Assembly: GCA_043768625.1 (NCBI GenBank)
Contig: JAYVKG010000103.1
Coordinates: forward strand, 1-6,395
Length of the DNA stretch: 6,395 bases
Source: UKL13-2 sp043768625
GTDB taxonomy: Bacteria; Pseudomonadota; Gammaproteobacteria; Burkholderiales; Usitatibacteraceae
Direction of reading: 5' to 3'
How positions within the stretch are numbered: position 1 is the first letter of the stretch; each line of letters opens with the position of its first letter. The position numbers were made by a program, and so were the translations under genes. Below the pieces are notes generated by a model, which worked only from the letters and a program-made list of their open reading frames with translations, was not told the DNA's origin and did no database searches. This document shows, one piece after another, positions 4,905 through 6,395 of this stretch.

Positions 4905-6170
4905 ATGGAAGCGTTAAAAGGAATTCGCATTTTAGATATGACGCACGTGCAAGCCGGACCCACCTGCTCGCAACTGCTGGCCTGGATGGGCGCAGATGTC
5001 ATCAAATTTGAACCTCCGCAGGGCGACGGCACCCGCGGACAACTGCGCGACATCCCGGGCGCAGACAGCTTGTATTTCACCATGCTGAACTGCAACAAGC
5101 GTTCGATTACGGTCAACATGAAATCTGTTGAGGGTAAGGCAGTATTTGTTGACCTCCTCGCCAAGTGCGACATCATCATGGAAAACTTTGGCCCAGGGGT
5201 ACTCGACCGCCTCGGATTTACCTGGGAAAAAATCCATGCAATCAATCCAAAAATTGTCATGGGCTCAATCAAGGGATTCGGTTCCAGCGGGCCGTACGCG
5301 GAATTTAAAGCATATGAAAACGTCGCGCAGGCAATGGGCGGCTCGATGAGCACCACCGGTATTCCCGACGGCGCGCCGTTCGTAACCGGGGCGCAAATTG
5401 GCGATTCCGGCACCGGGCTGCATTTGGCCATCGGTCTGCTCGCGGCGTTGCATCAGGCGAGCCGCACTGGTGAAGGCCAGTATGTCGAAGTCGCGATGAT
5501 GGACGGCGTGATGAATTTGTGCCGCGTAAAATTCCGCGATCACCAGCGCCTTACCCGTCAGGCACTTTCCGAATATTCGGTGCCAACCTACCAGAATATG
5601 GGGGAGGTGCCGCGCGCCGGCAACGACTCAGGCGGTGGCCAGCTCGGCAATGCCATTCACTGCAAGCCCCACGGTGCAAACGACTGGATTTATGTGGTGG
5701 TGCAAGAGGCGGTATGGGTGGCGCTTGCGGGTCGCGTTGGACCGGAAATTGGCATGCCTGACCTCACGGCGGATCCCCAGTTCGCAACTATCGGCGAGCG
5801 TCGCAAAAACCAGCAACTCATGTGGACGCTGCTCAACAAATTCGCCGCCAACTACACCAAGCGCGAAGTGATGGCGATCCTGAATCCACTCGACGTGCCG
5901 TGCGGACCGATCATGTCCACCGAAGATCTGGCTAACGATGAACATGTACGGGGCCGCGACATGTATGTCGAACTCGATCATCCCCAGCGGGGCAAATGGT
6001 TTAATGTCGGCATGCCAATCAAGCTGTCGGCATCGCCGGCAAAGATCGAGCGTTCACCCCTTCTGGGCGAACACACCGACGACGTATTGAAAAATGTTCT
6101 TGGTTATGACGACGCGAAAGTAGCGGCGATGAAAGCGGCCGGGGCGTTTTCGGCACCCGCCAAAAAATAA
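4905..6170 (+). CDS. frc: Formyl-CoA:oxalate CoA-transferase (class III CoA-transferase)
   Basis: This cytoplasmic enzyme transfers CoA from formyl-CoA to oxalate, yielding oxalyl-CoA (substrate of Oxc) and formate (exported by OxlT). Its 421 residues compare with 428 (from memory) for O. formigenes Frc, an interlocked-ring homodimer. The N-terminal CoA-binding part carries 'D-M-T-H-V-Q-A-G-P', with His14 and Gln16 matching His15 and Gln17. 'Y-F-T-M-L-N-C-N-K-R-S' at 57-67 and 'G-S-I-K-G-F' at 120-125 are family hallmarks. The catalytic aspartate is Asp167 in 'I-G-D-S-G-T-G' (Asp169 in O. formigenes), which forms the acyl-anhydride and CoA-thioester intermediates. The mobile glycine loop is 'G-G-G-Q' at 243-246, and the C-terminal 'P-L-L-G-E-H-T' at 385-391 is typical. 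Where O. formigenes Frc has Trp48, this protein has Gln46 in 'R-G-Q-L-R-D', as I recall for E. coli YfdW. It is probably cotranscribed with oxc. Confidence 0.95.
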   Translation: MEALKGIRILDMTHVQAGPTCSQLLAWMGADVIKFEPPQGDGTRGQLRDIPGADSLYFTMLNCNKRSITVNMKSVEGKAVFVDLLAKCDIIMENFGPGVLDRLGFTWEKIHAINPKIVMGSIKGFGSSGPYAEFKAYENVAQAMGGSMSTTGIPDGAPFVTGAQIGDSGTGLHLAIGLLAALHQASRTGEGQYVEVAMMDGVMNLCRVKFRDHQRLTRQALSEYSVPTYQNMGEVPRAGNDSGGGQLGNAIHCKPHGANDWIYVVVQEAVWVALAGRVGPEIGMPDLTADPQFATIGERRKNQQLMWTLLNKFAANYTKREVMAILNPLDVPCGPIMSTEDLANDEHVRGRDMYVELDHPQRGKWFNVGMPIKLSASPAKIERSPLLGEHTDDVLKNVLGYDDAKVAAMKAAGAFSAPAKK

Positions 6171-6395
6171 GACCGGATAGCGCCGGCAGAGGTGCAGATA
6201 TCGCGCCACGCATGTCGTGGGCTACCAGCGGTGCGTGGTGCCCGCACCGCTAAACGCCGCTGCCTGTAGTTTGATCGTCATACCTGATGGCAGCAACATT
6301 GTCGCCAGAAATTTGAGGGTTATTCAACTGGCTTCTGCCGGAACGTTGGTCAGTTGTTGACACTGGCCATGCATTCGGGCGCGGGCATGACTTCG
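6171..6395. other. Region after frc with no supportable gene
   Basis: No frame in this stretch has a ribosome binding site plus recognisable protein. Two short minus-strand frames enter from the right edge, ending near 6325 and 6351; either could be the 3' tail of a neighbouring gene, but they are too short to judge. An ATG at 6387 is too close to the edge to assess. A perfect hairpin at 6227-6251 is the only strong structure. Confidence 0.5.
6227..6251. terminator. Perfect 9-bp hairpin downstream of frc (candidate factor-dependent terminator)
   Basis: AGCGGTGCG (6227-6235) pairs with CGCACCGCT (6243-6251) across a 7-nt loop, 56 nt after the frc stop codon. No T-run follows on either strand, so it is at best a U-less or Rho-associated 3' end structure for the oxc-frc transcript. 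Confidence 0.4.

Noticed and set aside
4709..5011. 100-codon + frame overlapping the oxc stop and the start of frc.
   Set aside because: It overlaps frc in another frame and has no known-protein likeness; frc has its own well-placed start.
6270..6283. TTGATCGTCATACC as a third FNR-type box downstream of frc.
   Set aside because: Only the left half-site matches; the right half has 2 of 5 bases, and no gene start is visible next to it.
6325..6395. Minus-strand frames entering from the right edge as the end of a neighbouring gene.
   Set aside because: Only about 14 to 24 codons are visible, with no recognisable motif and two competing frames.

Overview
The window carries a compact oxalate-degradation locus: an oxalate:formate antiporter (oxlT-type MFS, + strand, 361-1632), a divergent Crp/Fnr-family regulator (- strand, 1904-2530), oxalyl-CoA decarboxylase (oxc, + strand, 2973-4712) and formyl-CoA transferase (frc, + strand, 4905-6170). 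The 5' edge holds the last ~76 codons of a TerC/YjbE-type membrane protein (2-232). No RNA gene, CRISPR array or insertion sequence was seen. From memory, the proteins resemble Oxalobacter formigenes OxlT, Oxc and Frc closely. With the moderately high GC and the TerC neighbour, this suggests a betaproteobacterium (Burkholderiales, possibly Oxalobacteraceae); that placement is inference, not a search result.

Layout. 1-232: end of the terC-like gene, with a GC-rich hairpin whose loop is the stop codon. 233-360: AT-rich intergenic region with a perfect 12-bp palindrome, then a strong ribosome binding site for the TTG-started antiporter gene. 1655-1683: a clear intrinsic terminator closing the antiporter unit. 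1684-1903: no gene; GC-rich hairpins, including a probable terminator for the regulator, which converges on the antiporter gene. 2531-2972: a 442-bp divergent control region between the regulator and oxc. It holds two near-identical FNR-type boxes (TTGAC-N4-ATCAA), a plausible class II promoter and a long leader with one small SD-preceded reading frame. 4713-4904: oxc-frc gap containing a long-range inverted repeat. 6171-6395: no supportable gene, one strong hairpin.

How it works together. OxlT exchanges external oxalate(2-) for internal formate(1-). Frc moves CoA from formyl-CoA to oxalate, giving oxalyl-CoA and formate. Oxc (ThDP-dependent) decarboxylates oxalyl-CoA to formyl-CoA and CO2, consuming a proton. 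The cycle regenerates its CoA carrier, and the charge exchange plus proton consumption can build a proton-motive force. The regulator has an FNR-like recognition helix (E-x-x-S-R) but no cysteine at all, so it cannot carry an FNR Fe-S cluster. The two boxes match what such a helix should bind. One lies just ahead of the regulator's own start and one lies at about -41 from a candidate oxc promoter. This suggests a dedicated local switch that activates oxc-frc and represses itself, with an unknown signal. This regulatory arrangement is the most novel part of the window; the enzymes themselves are well known.
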